A stretch of DNA of 38,956 nt from an uncultured Collinsella sp. (GCA_900542125.1 UQMO01000018.1:1-38956), one strand, 5' to 3'; shown: positions 24,701 through 32,770, counted from the first letter of the stretch. Numbers and translations: made by a program. The notes: generated by a model not told the origin, from the letters alone.

Positions 24701-25420
24701 ATGCCTACGCCCAAAAATGCACCGCTTTACCAGCAGATTTACGACGAAATCAAGGATGCGATCGAGAAAGGTGTTTATGCACCCAAGGAGCGTATTCCGT
24801 CCGAGCTTGAGCTAGCCGAGCAGTACGACGTGAGCCGAATTACGGTGCGTCGCGCCGTCGAGGAGTTGTGCTCCGATGGCTACCTGGTTAAGCAGCAGGG
24901 CCGCGGCACCTTTGTTTCCACGCCGCACATCAACCGCCAGTTTCACGCTTCGACGCTGCAGACGTTTACCGCGCTGTGTGCCAACAACGGCATGAAGGCC
25001 GGTGCGCATGTGGTCGATCGCCAGATTGTTCCGGCGCGCCAAAACGAGATGGAGTTCTTTGGTTTGCAGAAGGACGCGCTGCTGCTGCATATCAAGCGCG
25101 TGCGTACGGCCGACGGCGAGCCCATATTTGAGGAGAACATCTTTGTGCCGTTTGACGCCTACCGTGAGCTGTTGACGGCCGATCTTGAGGACAAGTCGAT
25201 TTTTGCCGAGGTCGAGCGTGTTGGCGGAACCCCGATTGTCTCGGTTGGCTACCGTACGGTCGAGGCCGTTCGCGCCAATGCCGAGCAGGCGGCCGAGCTG
25301 GGCATTGCTCCGCACGATCCGCTGCTCAACCTGCGTGCCGGTTTTACCGGTCCCAACGATGAGCCGGTTTTGCTCGGCAAACAGTACTACGTGGGATCGC
25401 GCTACGTTATGGTCATGTAG
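24701..25420 (+). CDS. GntR-family regulator, HutC type (regulator 2)
   Basis: A 239-aa regulator. The GntR winged helix (about 5-75) has RIPSELELAEQYDVSRITVRRAVEEL and the wing VKQQGRGTFVSTP. The UTRA domain follows (about 90-235), with RVRTADGEPIFEENIFVPF. The ATG at 24701 has only a weak AAGAG site upstream, so expression may be low. Its promoter carries an ACGTTATA box also found before the EamA transporter and the PTS operon; I infer that it represses these and itself. The structured element R2 begins five bases after its stop. Confidence 0.92.
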   Translation: MPTPKNAPLYQQIYDEIKDAIEKGVYAPKERIPSELELAEQYDVSRITVRRAVEELCSDGYLVKQQGRGTFVSTPHINRQFHASTLQTFTALCANNGMKAGAHVVDRQIVPARQNEMEFFGLQKDALLLHIKRVRTADGEPIFEENIFVPFDAYRELLTADLEDKSIFAEVERVGGTPIVSVGYRTVEAVRANAEQAAELGIAPHDPLLNLRAGFTGPNDEPVLLGKQYYVGSRYVMVM

Positions 25421-25424
25421 GGTT

Positions 25425-25615
25425 GGTTCCGCCGTTCTGACGAACGGCGGACCGGCCGACGCTGCAAGCCCGCCAGAGCGGCAATCTGCCTTTCAACTTC
25501 GGCGGCATGACCAGAAGGTCAATGCCGCCTCGTTTCAAGGCACCTTGCTCGCTCTGGCGGGTTTTCGCTGTCCGCGCCAGAACATCGGCGTTGCCATGGC
25601 CCGGATGCGGTACTT
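25425..25615 (+). ncRNA. Structured element R2 (candidate RNA), second copy
   Basis: Same architecture as R1. Pa 25429-25437 with 25442-25450. Closing stem 25455-25459 with 25585-25589. P2 25469-25484 with 25545-25561. P3 25487-25492 with 25537-25542. P4 25501-25508 with 25522-25529, capped by the same GACC-AGAA-GGTC and bulged A. Arms of P2 and P4 differ from R1 but remain complementary. As in R1, a GGGGACGTTC element follows. The whole gap 25421-25763 is filled by R2, hairpin J and the recQ leader. Confidence 0.65.
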
Positions 25616-25617
25616 GT

Positions 25618-25673
25618 TAGTCATTGGGGACGTTCTTAAACGACTAGTCATTCAAGAACGTTCCCAATGACTA
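25618..25673. repeat. GGGGAC-core hairpin J, 20-bp stem
   Basis: TAGTCATTGGGG... (25618-25637) pairs with 25654-25673 over 20 bp with one G-U, loop of 16 nt. The core GGGGACGTTC matches repeat I beside R1. Confidence 0.8.
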
Positions 25674-25763
25674 CCCGCAGAATGAGCGTGGCTGGCAGCC
25701 GGGCGACGCCGGTCCGCGTGGCGGCGTATAATCGGCGGCAGATGACTTGGACGTTAGGAAACC

Positions 25764-27740
25764 ATGACCGATAGCATGCAGCAGATGGCGCTTGACACGC
25801 TCGGCGCCTATTTTGGCTACACCTCGTTTCGCCCGGGGCAGGACCGCATGGTCGATGCGATCCTTGCCGGTCGCGATGCGCTGGGTGTTATGCCCACGGG
25901 CGCCGGCAAGTCCATTTGCTACCAGGTGCCCGCGCTCATGCTGCCCGGCATTACCTTTGTGGTGAGTCCGCTGCTGTCGCTTATGGAGGACCAGACCCGC
26001 GCGTTGCTCGCGGCGGGTGCGCGACCCAGCTATCTCAACTCTAGTCTTACTCCGGCCCAGCAAAACACCGTGCTCAAGCGGGCACGCGAGGGCCGCTACC
26101 AGCTTATGTACGTGGCGCCCGAGCGCCTGCTCGAGCCGCGCTTTTTAGCCTTTGCGCAGGAGGCCGCGGCGGACGGCGGCATCGGCGTGCCGCTCGTGGC
26201 CATTGACGAGGCCCACTGCGTAAGCCAATGGGGCCAGGATTTCCGCCCCGCCTACCTTCAGATTCGCGAGTTCATCGATTCCCTGCCGCAGCGCCCCATC
26301 GTGGCGGCCTTTACCGCTACGGCGACCGAGCGCGTGCGCGCGGACATTCAGCAGATGCTCGGCCTGCAAAACCCGGCGACGGTGGTGACGGGCTTCGATC
26401 GCAAGAACCTCTACTTTGGTTGCGAGGAGATGGGCGACAAGGCCAAGACCACGTGGGTGCGCGACTACGTGATCGCGCATTCGAGCGAGAGCGGCATCGT
26501 GTATTGCTCGACTCGCAAGACGGTCGATGCGCTGGCAGGCGAGCTTGCCGAGGCGCTGGGCCCCAGCGGCATTCGCGTTGGCCGCTATCATGCCGGCATG
26601 GGCAATGACGCCCGCCGTCAAAGCCAGCGTGCCTTTATCGACGACGACATTCAGGTGATGGTTGCCACCAACGCCTTTGGCATGGGCATCGACAAGCCCA
26701 ACGTGCGCTACGTGATTCACAACAACGTGCCCGAGAGCATCGAGGCATACTACCAAGAGGCGGGCCGCGCTGGCCGCGATGGCGATCCGGCCAGCTGCCA
26801 CCTGCTGTGGAACGGCAACGATTTTCGCATGCGCCGCTTTTTGATCGACCGCGGCGATGCGGCCGACGAGGCGCTCGATGACGAGCAGCGCGCGTGGGCG
26901 CTCCAGAACCGTTATCGCCTGCTCAGCCAGATGGAGGGCTACTGCAATACCACTGGCTGTCTGCGCGAATACATGCTGCGCTACTTTGGCGACGAGGCCG
27001 CGGCCGAGCATGCGGCAGCCGCCGCGGGCGGCACGGCAGACGACGCCGAGGGCTGCGGCAACTGCAGCAACTGTCTCACGCAGTTCGAGGTCGAGGACGT
27101 CACCGATATGGCCCGCGCCGCTGTGCGCTATGTGGCCACGCGACCCATGCGCTTTGGCAAGTCGCTGATCGCCGACGTGCTCCACGGCGGCAACACCGAG
27201 CGCATTCGCCAGATGCATCTGGACGAGGACCGCGGCTACGGTGAGCTGTCGAGCGAATCGGTCGGGCGCATCAAGGACATCATCGGCCAGCTGTGCGGCC
27301 GCGGTTATCTGGCCGCCTCGCAGGGGCAGTACCCGGTCGTGGGGTTGGGTCCGCGTGCCGGCGAGGTCGAGGACGAGGCGTTCGCCTTTACCGTTAAGCG
27401 TCGCGCGTCCAAGCGCAAGGCCTCGGCCCGCGCCCGCCGCGCCGTCGATCTGCTGCGCGAGGAAGCCGAGCTGGACCAGCGCCCGCGCGTTGGCGACGAT
27501 GCTGAGCTGTTCGAGCGCCTGCGTGCCCTCCGCAAGGAGATCTCGACGGAGCTGGAGATGGCGCCGTATATGGTCTTTTCCGACAAGGCCCTGCGCGGCC
27601 TGTGCCGCCTGCGTCCACAGACGCGCGACGAGCTGATCCAAGTCAACGGCATTGGCGAGAAAAAAGCCGACGCCTTTGGCGAGCAGTTTATGGCGGCGAT
27701 TGAAGAGTTTGAGTCCGAGCATGCGCGGGAGGGAGCGTAA
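25764..27740 (+). CDS. recQ: ATP-dependent DNA helicase RecQ
   Basis: A 658-aa superfamily 2 helicase (3'-5') acting in recombination and fork repair. Walker A MPTGAGKS has Lys49. The DEAH box and RecQ loop lie in AIDEAHCVSQWGQDFRPAY near 147-165. Motif VI is in YQEAGRAGRDG. The zinc-binding Cys set is spread over GYCNTTGCLREYML and CGNCSNC near 395-440. A winged-helix RQC domain (about 445-535) and an HRDC domain (about 575-650, ending VNGIGEKKADAFGEQFMAAI) complete the protein. The ATG at 25764 follows TAGGAAA. Regulator 3 starts two bases after the stop, so the two are translated from one mRNA. Confidence 0.96.
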   Translation: MTDSMQQMALDTLGAYFGYTSFRPGQDRMVDAILAGRDALGVMPTGAGKSICYQVPALMLPGITFVVSPLLSLMEDQTRALLAAGARPSYLNSSLTPAQQNTVLKRAREGRYQLMYVAPERLLEPRFLAFAQEAAADGGIGVPLVAIDEAHCVSQWGQDFRPAYLQIREFIDSLPQRPIVAAFTATATERVRADIQQMLGLQNPATVVTGFDRKNLYFGCEEMGDKAKTTWVRDYVIAHSSESGIVYCSTRKTVDALAGELAEALGPSGIRVGRYHAGMGNDARRQSQRAFIDDDIQVMVATNAFGMGIDKPNVRYVIHNNVPESIEAYYQEAGRAGRDGDPASCHLLWNGNDFRMRRFLIDRGDAADEALDDEQRAWALQNRYRLLSQMEGYCNTTGCLREYMLRYFGDEAAAEHAAAAAGGTADDAEGCGNCSNCLTQFEVEDVTDMARAAVRYVATRPMRFGKSLIADVLHGGNTERIRQMHLDEDRGYGELSSESVGRIKDIIGQLCGRGYLAASQGQYPVVGLGPRAGEVEDEAFAFTVKRRASKRKASARARRAVDLLREEAELDQRPRVGDDAELFERLRALRKEISTELEMAPYMVFSDKALRGLCRLRPQTRDELIQVNGIGEKKADAFGEQFMAAIEEFESEHAREGA

Positions 27741-27742
27741 CG

Positions 27743-28507
27743 ATGGCAGCCGATAGCAAGACCGAACGTTCCGAGCGCGCCGAGGTGTCCGCCGTGCCGC
27801 TGTACCAGCAGGTCATGGACGACCTAAAGGGCGAGATCGCGCGCGGCGTGTACGCTGCCGGCTCGCGCATTCCTTCCGAGATGGAGCTCGCGAAGTCCTA
27901 CGGCGTGGGGCGCGTCACCGTGCGCCGTGCCATCGAGGAGCTGTCGCGCGCGGGGTATCTCAACCGCCAGCAGGGGAGGGGTACCTTTGTGTGCGCTCCC
28001 AAGCTCAAGCGCAAGATTCGCCAGAAGGGTGACGTCCAGAGCTTTACTGAGGGTTGTGCTGCCAACGACATGGTGCCGGGTGCGCGTCTGGTGTCGCGCA
28101 CGGTGGTCGCGGCGACGCACGAGGATGCGGCGTTCTTTGGCGCGGAGCCCGGCTGCGAGCTTATCGTGGTCGAACGCGTGCGCACAGCCGACGGCATCCC
28201 TGTCATGCTTGAGAACAACGCCTTTGTGCTCGCCGACCATCCCTATCTGCAGACGCTTGCCGACAAGGACCTCACGGACAATTCCATCTTTGCGCTCGTT
28301 GCCAAGCATTCGGGTCGCGCGCCGCTCAAGTCCGACCCCTGCACCGTGGAGATTGCGCTTGCCGATGCTCAGGCGGCCCCGCTGTTGGAGGTGCCGGTCG
28401 GTGAGCCGCTCTTCTATATGGAGGCGTACTTTACCGATGAGGACGAGCGCCCCTTGCTGCTCGGCCGCCAAAAGATCGTGGGCTCGCGCTACGTGTTCGA
28501 CATCTAA
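27743..28507 (+). CDS. GntR-family regulator, HutC type (regulator 3)
   Basis: A 254-aa paralogue of regulator 2: RIPSEMELAKSYGVGRVTVRRAIEEL in the winged helix (about 20-90), NRQQGRGTFVCAP in the wing, and a UTRA domain with VRTADGIPVMLENN and LGRQKIVGSRYVFDI. It starts two bases behind recQ, with GGGAGG upstream, and lies 144 bp before deglycase 3, whose promoter holds paired ATAGAACAAC boxes. It most likely controls that gene. The close coupling to recQ looks accidental, a regulatory gene placed behind a helicase gene, since no functional tie is known. Confidence 0.92.
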   Translation: MAADSKTERSERAEVSAVPLYQQVMDDLKGEIARGVYAAGSRIPSEMELAKSYGVGRVTVRRAIEELSRAGYLNRQQGRGTFVCAPKLKRKIRQKGDVQSFTEGCAANDMVPGARLVSRTVVAATHEDAAFFGAEPGCELIVVERVRTADGIPVMLENNAFVLADHPYLQTLADKDLTDNSIFALVAKHSGRAPLKSDPCTVEIALADAQAAPLLEVPVGEPLFYMEAYFTDEDERPLLLGRQKIVGSRYVFDI

Positions 28508-28516
28508 CGTCCACAG

Positions 28517-28598
28517 ATAGAACAACATAGAACAACCTTGGTGAAATGACTTCACGGGCGTTGCCGTGCGTGTTATAAATAGGACAACATAGAACGAC
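28517..28598 (+). promoter_or_regulatory. Promoter and paired direct-repeat operators of deglycase 3
   Basis: TTCACG (28551-28556) and TATAAA (28574-28579) are spaced by 17 bp. ATAGAACAAC is repeated twice head to tail at 28517-28536. ATAGGACAAC-ATAGAACGAC stands at 28579-28598, just after the -10 box. The 62-bp distance between the pairs would allow looping. Confidence 0.6.
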
Positions 28599-28651
28599 AG
28601 CAGGTACGAGCTGCCGTCGCTCAAAACCGCCGCACAAGGAGGAGCATCAGG

Positions 28652-29620
28652 ATGAACGCACACGATCTGATTCAGGAAATCATCGAGCGCAAGGGCAAGA
28701 TTGAGAACGTCTTTTGGATCGCCTGTGGCGGTTCGATGATCGACCTGATGCCGGCCAACGAGCTGCTCAAGCGCGAGGCCACCACGTTCACCTCGACGGT
28801 CTACACGGCACGCGAGTTTTGCCTGATGGCCCCCAAGAGCCTTGGCGAGAAGTCGCTCGTTATTGCCTGCAGCCACAGCGGCAACACGCAAGAGGTCGTC
28901 GATGGCTGCGAGATGGCGTTGGCTGCCGGCGCCGAGGTCGTCGCCATGACCGACTGCGAGGGCTCCAAGATTGACAACGGCAAGTGGATCACCTGGGTCT
29001 ACCCGTGGGGCGAGGGCGTGCCGCAGGCCGAGGTGCCGCAGGGCATCGGCGCTCTGATCGCCGCCGAGCTGCTCGACCAGCAGGAAGGCTACGAGGCACT
29101 CGCCGACATGTACGAGGGCCTCAAGCAGATGGATGCGCTGCTGCCCGCCGCCCGCGAGAAGGTCAACGCCGAGCTGGGCGCCCGCTTTGCCGAGCTCTGC
29201 CAGCAGCACAAGTTCTTCTATATCCTGGGCTCCGGACCCAACTTTAGCCAGACCTACGCCATGGCCATCTGCTCGCTCATGGAGATGCAGTGGCAGCACT
29301 GCTGCTACATCCACTCCGGCGAGTACTTCCACGGCCCGTTCGAAGCCACCGAGCCCGGCGTGTTCTACTTTGTGCAGCTTGGCGCGGGCGAGTGCCGTCC
29401 CATGGAGGAGCGCGCTCTTGCGTTCCTCAACGCGCACACCGATACAGTCATGGTGCTCGATGCGCTTGAGTACGGCGTGGGCGAAGTGCCTGCCAGCGTG
29501 CGTTCGTTCCTGGAGCCGATCTTCTTCTACAACATGAGCTGCGAGCTGCGCGCCGCCCGCGGCAAGGTGTTTGACCACAGCCCCGAGGTTCGTCGCTACA
29601 TGGGCATCGAGCAGTACTAA
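28652..29620 (+). CDS. SIS-domain deglycase 3 (FrlB-like)
   Basis: A 322-aa double-SIS protein. The first domain has VFWIACGGSMIDLMPANELL and ACSHSGNTQEVVDG, the classical SIS phosphosugar-binding Ser/Thr set. The second has HSGEYFHGPFEATE with the catalytic Glu present. It ends RRYMGIEQY. Of the three paralogues it looks closest to fructoselysine-6-phosphate deglycase FrlB, though this is judged by eye. AAGGAGGAG precedes the ATG. Own promoter with GntR-type boxes, own terminator. Without its own transporter, it probably uses phosphate products of the PTS at 18543. Confidence 0.85.
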   Translation: MNAHDLIQEIIERKGKIENVFWIACGGSMIDLMPANELLKREATTFTSTVYTAREFCLMAPKSLGEKSLVIACSHSGNTQEVVDGCEMALAAGAEVVAMTDCEGSKIDNGKWITWVYPWGEGVPQAEVPQGIGALIAAELLDQQEGYEALADMYEGLKQMDALLPAAREKVNAELGARFAELCQQHKFFYILGSGPNFSQTYAMAICSLMEMQWQHCCYIHSGEYFHGPFEATEPGVFYFVQLGAGECRPMEERALAFLNAHTDTVMVLDALEYGVGEVPASVRSFLEPIFFYNMSCELRAARGKVFDHSPEVRRYMGIEQY

Positions 29621-29643
29621 TATTCCGGGAATAACCTCTCACG

Positions 29644-29676
29644 ACGGGGTCTGCGCTGCGCGCGGGCCCCGTTTTG
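29644..29676 (+). terminator. Terminator after deglycase 3
   Basis: ACGGGG (29644-29649) pairs with CCCCGT (29667-29672), with an inner GCGC/GCGC stem, then TTTT. Confidence 0.8.
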
Positions 29677-29711
29677 CGTTGCGGCGGCCGGATCCGTGTC
29701 TGCGCGAAAAA

Positions 29712-29893
29712 CGAAGGTGAATACTTTTCCGCGAAGTGAACGACCTATTTTGGACCCCCGAAGCATCCACACTTTTTGACGCCAAAACTGCAGGAAAAAC
29801 TCAGCGAAACCGCAGGAAACGGCGTCTGAAAAGTGTCGATGCTTCGGGGGCTCGTTTTTGCTCGTTCACTTCGCGGAAAAGTATTCACCTTCG
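29712..29893. repeat. Nested inverted repeat, 182 bp (MITE-like)
   Basis: The outer arms 29712-29743 and 29862-29893 are perfect 32-bp inverted repeats. Inside, CCCCCGAAGCATC (29755-29767) pairs with 29838-29850, ACACTTTT (29769-29776) with 29829-29836, and GACGCC (29778-29783) with 29821-29826. The central part has a direct repeat GCAGGAAA. No coding frame is convincing. It lies between convergent genes. No target-site duplication is obvious. Confidence 0.85.
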
Positions 29894-29917
29894 ATTCGCG
29901 AGGGCACTGCGTGAGTC

Positions 29918-29959
29918 AAAAAAGCGGGCCGCGCCGGGGATTTCCGGCACGGCCCGCTT
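29918..29959 (-). terminator. Terminator of the lactate dehydrogenase gene
   Basis: On the minus strand a stem of 10 + 5 bp with one mismatch (29922-29937 with 29944-29959) is followed by six T residues. Confidence 0.88.
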
Positions 29960-30000
29960 GGTATCGCGCTTCGATTCGCAAGGTTGCGGCAGCCAGCGGC

Positions 30001-30978
30001 CTACTTTGCGTCGTAGGCCTCGGCGTCCCACCAGTCGAGCTGGGCGATGTTGTCGCGGATGTGCTGACAGCTCTTGTGGAAGCCCTCGAGCTCGTGCTCG
30101 GACAGGTCGAGCGTGTAGACTTCCTCGACGCCCTCGGCGCCGATCACGCACGGCAGGGAGGTAAAGATGCCCTCCTCGCCATACTGGCCGGTCATAAGCG
30201 TAGAAGCGGAAAGCACGGCGTGCTCGTTGTGCAGCACGGCGGCGCAGACGCGCGCGGCGGAGTTGGCGACGGCGTACTCGGTGCACTGCTTGCCCTGGTA
30301 GGTCACATAGCCGCCCTTGCGCGCGAGCTCCTCGAGCTCCATGTGGTCAAAGGCGTACTTGTCGGGGTTCTCGGCCTGAAGCTCGTTGAGGCTCTTGCCG
30401 GCGATGGTCGCGGCCTTAAAGGCAGCCAGTTGGCTAAAGCCGTGCTCGCCGATCATGTAGGCGTCGATGGACTTGGGGCTCACGCCGACCTTCTTGGAGA
30501 TCTCGGTGCGCAGGCGGGCGGAGTCCAGGCCGCAGCCCGAGCCGATGATCTTCTTGGGATCGTAGCCGGTCAGGTGCCACAGCTCGGTGCACACGACGTC
30601 GCAGGGGTTGGAGATGCTCACAAAGATGCCGTCGAAGCCGGCGTCGACGATGCGCTTGGCAAAGGAGCGGGCGGCGTCGGTGGTAAAGAACAGCTCGCCG
30701 TCGCGGTTGCCGGCGGCCAGCGCGACCTTGCCGGCGGCGTTGACGATGACGTCGCAACAGGCCAGCTCCTCGTAGTGGTCGTAGCAGTTGACGATCTTGG
30801 TGTTGTACGGGACAAACGAAAGGGAGTCGCGCAGGTCCTGGACCTCGGAAGTCACCTTGGCCTCGTTGATATCGCACAGGTACAGCTCATCGGCAATGCC
30901 CTGCATGAGCAGGCTGTTGGCGACATGTGCTCCTACGTGGCCCTGGCCGACCACACCGATCTTACGCGTCTGGTACAT
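30001..30978 (-). CDS. L-lactate dehydrogenase family (L-2-hydroxyacid dehydrogenase)
   Basis: A 325-aa NAD-dependent dehydrogenase of the LDH/MDH superfamily, reducing pyruvate or another 2-oxoacid. The Rossmann motif is IGVVGQGHVGAHVANSL near residue 6. It also has DLRDSLSF, SNPCDVV, the substrate-binding Arg in GCGLDSARLR, and the catalytic His in IGEHGFSQ. The substrate loop AAGKVALAAGNRDGE is unlike that of classical LDH (AGA-P-Q-PGE-R), so L-2-hydroxyisocaproate dehydrogenase activity is possible. Start ATG at 30976-30978 has GGAAGG eight bases upstream. A possible -10 box TACAAT lies at 31016-31021 on the minus strand. Confidence 0.88.
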   Translation of the reverse strand: MYQTRKIGVVGQGHVGAHVANSLLMQGIADELYLCDINEAKVTSEVQDLRDSLSFVPYNTKIVNCYDHYEELACCDVIVNAAGKVALAAGNRDGELFFTTDAARSFAKRIVDAGFDGIFVSISNPCDVVCTELWHLTGYDPKKIIGSGCGLDSARLRTEISKKVGVSPKSIDAYMIGEHGFSQLAAFKAATIAGKSLNELQAENPDKYAFDHMELEELARKGGYVTYQGKQCTEYAVANSAARVCAAVLHNEHAVLSASTLMTGQYGEEGIFTSLPCVIGAEGVEEVYTLDLSEHELEGFHKSCQHIRDNIAQLDWWDAEAYDAK

Positions 30979-31057
30979 ATATGTATCCTTCCGGCCGAGT
31001 TTTTCGCGTCGAACCATTGTAGCGTCCTGCTACCACTTTGCTAGGCTAAAGCGTCGC

Positions 31058-31082
31058 AGATTTTTGGGACATGCCTTAATCT
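31058..31082. repeat. GGGAC-core hairpin L between ldh and metA
   Basis: AGATT (31058-31062) pairs with AATCT (31078-31082) around TTTGGGACATGCCTT. Nineteen bases (31058-31076) are identical to the minus strand of hairpin K (35605-35623). The rest of the 210-bp divergent gap shows no riboswitch that I can recognise. Confidence 0.65.
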
Positions 31083-31188
31083 CTACTTTTGGAGTGATTT
31101 GGCCGCTGACGGCATCGCTGGGCGATGTGCTCGCGCGGATGGGGCCGCTCGTTGTACCATAGCTGCAACTGACTCGTAAGGAGCATCC

Positions 31189-32115
31189 ATGCCCATTCGT
31201 ATTCCCGACGCCCTCCCTGCCGCTGCGCAGCTCGAGAGCGAGAACATTTTTGTCATGACCGAGTACCGCGCGCTGCACCAGGACATCCGTCCGCTGCGCG
31301 TGCTCATCCTCAACCTCATGCCCACCAAGATCGCCACCGAGACGCAGATCATGCGCAAGCTCTCCAACACGCCGCTGCAGGTGGAGGTGGACCTGCTGCG
31401 CACCAAGACGCACGAGGCCACGCACGTAAGCGCCGGCCACCTGGAGACGTTCTACCGCACGTTCGACGACATCCGCGACATCCACTATGACGGCCTGATC
31501 ATCACGGGCGCGCCGGTGGAGCAGATGCCGTTCGAAGAGGTCGACTACTGGCCCGAGCTCTGCCAGATCATGGATTGGTCCACCACGCATGTGCACTCTA
31601 CGCTGCACATTTGTTGGGGCGCACAGGCCGGCCTGTACCATCATTACGGTATCCAGAAGCACGACCTGCCGGCAAAGGCGAGCGGCGTGTTCGAGCATTA
31701 TCTGGTGAAGCCGCAAAGCCCGCTGGTCCGCGGCTTCGACGACCGTTTCTATGCCGTGCATTCGCGCAACACCGATGTGCGCCGCGAGGACGTGGAGGCC
31801 GAGCCGCAGCTCGAGGTCGTGGCCGTGTCCGACGAGGTGGGCCTGTACATCGTCAAGTCGACCGACAGCCGCCGCTTCTTTGTCTTTGGCCATCCCGAGT
31901 ACGATACCGACACGCTGCGTCTGGAGTACGAGCGTGACGTGAAGCGCGGACTCAACCCGGAGGTGCCGGCGCATTACTTCCCGGGCGACGACCCCTCCGC
32001 CGAGCCGCGCAACGTCTGGCGCAGCCAAGCTCAGCTGTTCTACACCAACTGGCTCAACTACTACGTCTACCAGACCACGCCCTACGACCTGGCCCGCGCC
32101 GGCGAGGAGCACTAG
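31189..32115 (+). CDS. metA: Homoserine O-acetyltransferase, MetA type
   Basis: A 308-aa enzyme of methionine synthesis that activates homoserine by acylation. The catalytic Cys142 is in HICWGAQAGL, and His235 and Glu237 are in FGHPEYD. The residue known to set acyl-CoA choice, position 111, is Glu (GAPVEQMPFEEV). Gly here gives succinyl-CoA use (E. coli), Glu gives acetyl-CoA use (Bacillus), so this enzyme should be an acetyltransferase although often annotated as succinyltransferase. The start at 31189 has AAGGAGC upstream. It stands alone, divergent from ldh and convergent with the folate gene. Confidence 0.93.
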   Translation: MPIRIPDALPAAAQLESENIFVMTEYRALHQDIRPLRVLILNLMPTKIATETQIMRKLSNTPLQVEVDLLRTKTHEATHVSAGHLETFYRTFDDIRDIHYDGLIITGAPVEQMPFEEVDYWPELCQIMDWSTTHVHSTLHICWGAQAGLYHHYGIQKHDLPAKASGVFEHYLVKPQSPLVRGFDDRFYAVHSRNTDVRREDVEAEPQLEVVAVSDEVGLYIVKSTDSRRFFVFGHPEYDTDTLRLEYERDVKRGLNPEVPAHYFPGDDPSAEPRNVWRSQAQLFYTNWLNYYVYQTTPYDLARAGEEH

Positions 32116-32157
32116 GCTGCGATGGTACTGCTGTAGCCGTGGCTGATATGGCGGCGA

Positions 32158-32754
32158 TTAGGCGCTGATGATGTGGGGTAGCGGCAGGTCGTGAGCGTCG
32201 GTGGGAACGCGGTTGACACGCTGCTCGTCAAAGGCGATGCCGATGATTTGGCATGCGGGCGAGAGCATGGGCAGGTAGCGGTCGTAGCAACCGCCGCCGT
32301 AGCCCAGGCGCGCGCCGGTTTGGTCGAAGGCCACGAGCGGCACGACGATCATGTCGAGAGCTTCGGCAGGCACGATAGGGAAGTGGTTGCTGTCGATGTC
32401 CGTGGCCGCAAAGGCCCGCGTAGGGTGGGCGATAAACGGAGCCGCGGACGCATCGTCGGCGGCAACTGCCCGCATACACATGCGCTGGCCACAAGCCACG
32501 GTGTCTGTTGCCGAGAGCATGCACGGATAGGCCACGCGCCAGCCGCGCGCGGCGGCCGCAGCGGCAAACGCGGCAGGGTCTGCCTCGGAACCCATCGCGG
32601 CATAGACGGCAACGATGCGCGGCGCCGCGGCATCTAAGCGGCCCAGCAGCTCAACCAGCCGCGCACAGATAGCAGCAGACTTCGCCGCCCGAACATCCAA
32701 ATCAAGAGCATCGCGCCGGGCAATCACCGCCCGCCGCAACTCGGCCTTATCCAT
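32158..32754 (-). CDS. 5-formyltetrahydrofolate cyclo-ligase
   Basis: A 198-aa ATP-dependent enzyme that converts 5-formyl-THF to 5,10-methenyl-THF. Features are the N-terminal KAELRRAVIARRDAL, the central VVPLVAFDQTGARLGYGGGCYDRYL nucleotide-binding loop, and the C-terminal IGIAFDEQRV. I chose MDKAEL (ATG 32752-32754). A longer frame would begin inside hairpin D and adds nine residues of repeat-derived sequence. The 42-bp gap to metA shows no clear terminator. Confidence 0.9.
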   Translation of the reverse strand: MDKAELRRAVIARRDALDLDVRAAKSAAICARLVELLGRLDAAAPRIVAVYAAMGSEADPAAFAAAAAARGWRVAYPCMLSATDTVACGQRMCMRAVAADDASAAPFIAHPTRAFAATDIDSNHFPIVPAEALDMIVVPLVAFDQTGARLGYGGGCYDRYLPMLSPACQIIGIAFDEQRVNRVPTDAHDLPLPHIISA

Positions 32755-32770
32755 CCCAGCCTCATCTCCC

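Noticed and set aside
29833..31044. 403-codon plus-strand frame opposite the lactate dehydrogenase gene
   Set aside because: Val/Gly/Leu/Ala-rich antisense frame starting inside the nested inverted repeat; the minus-strand LDH motifs are unambiguous.
31022..31188. SAM riboswitch before metA
   Set aside because: The leader shows hairpin L and no recognisable SAM-box or SAH-type conserved core.
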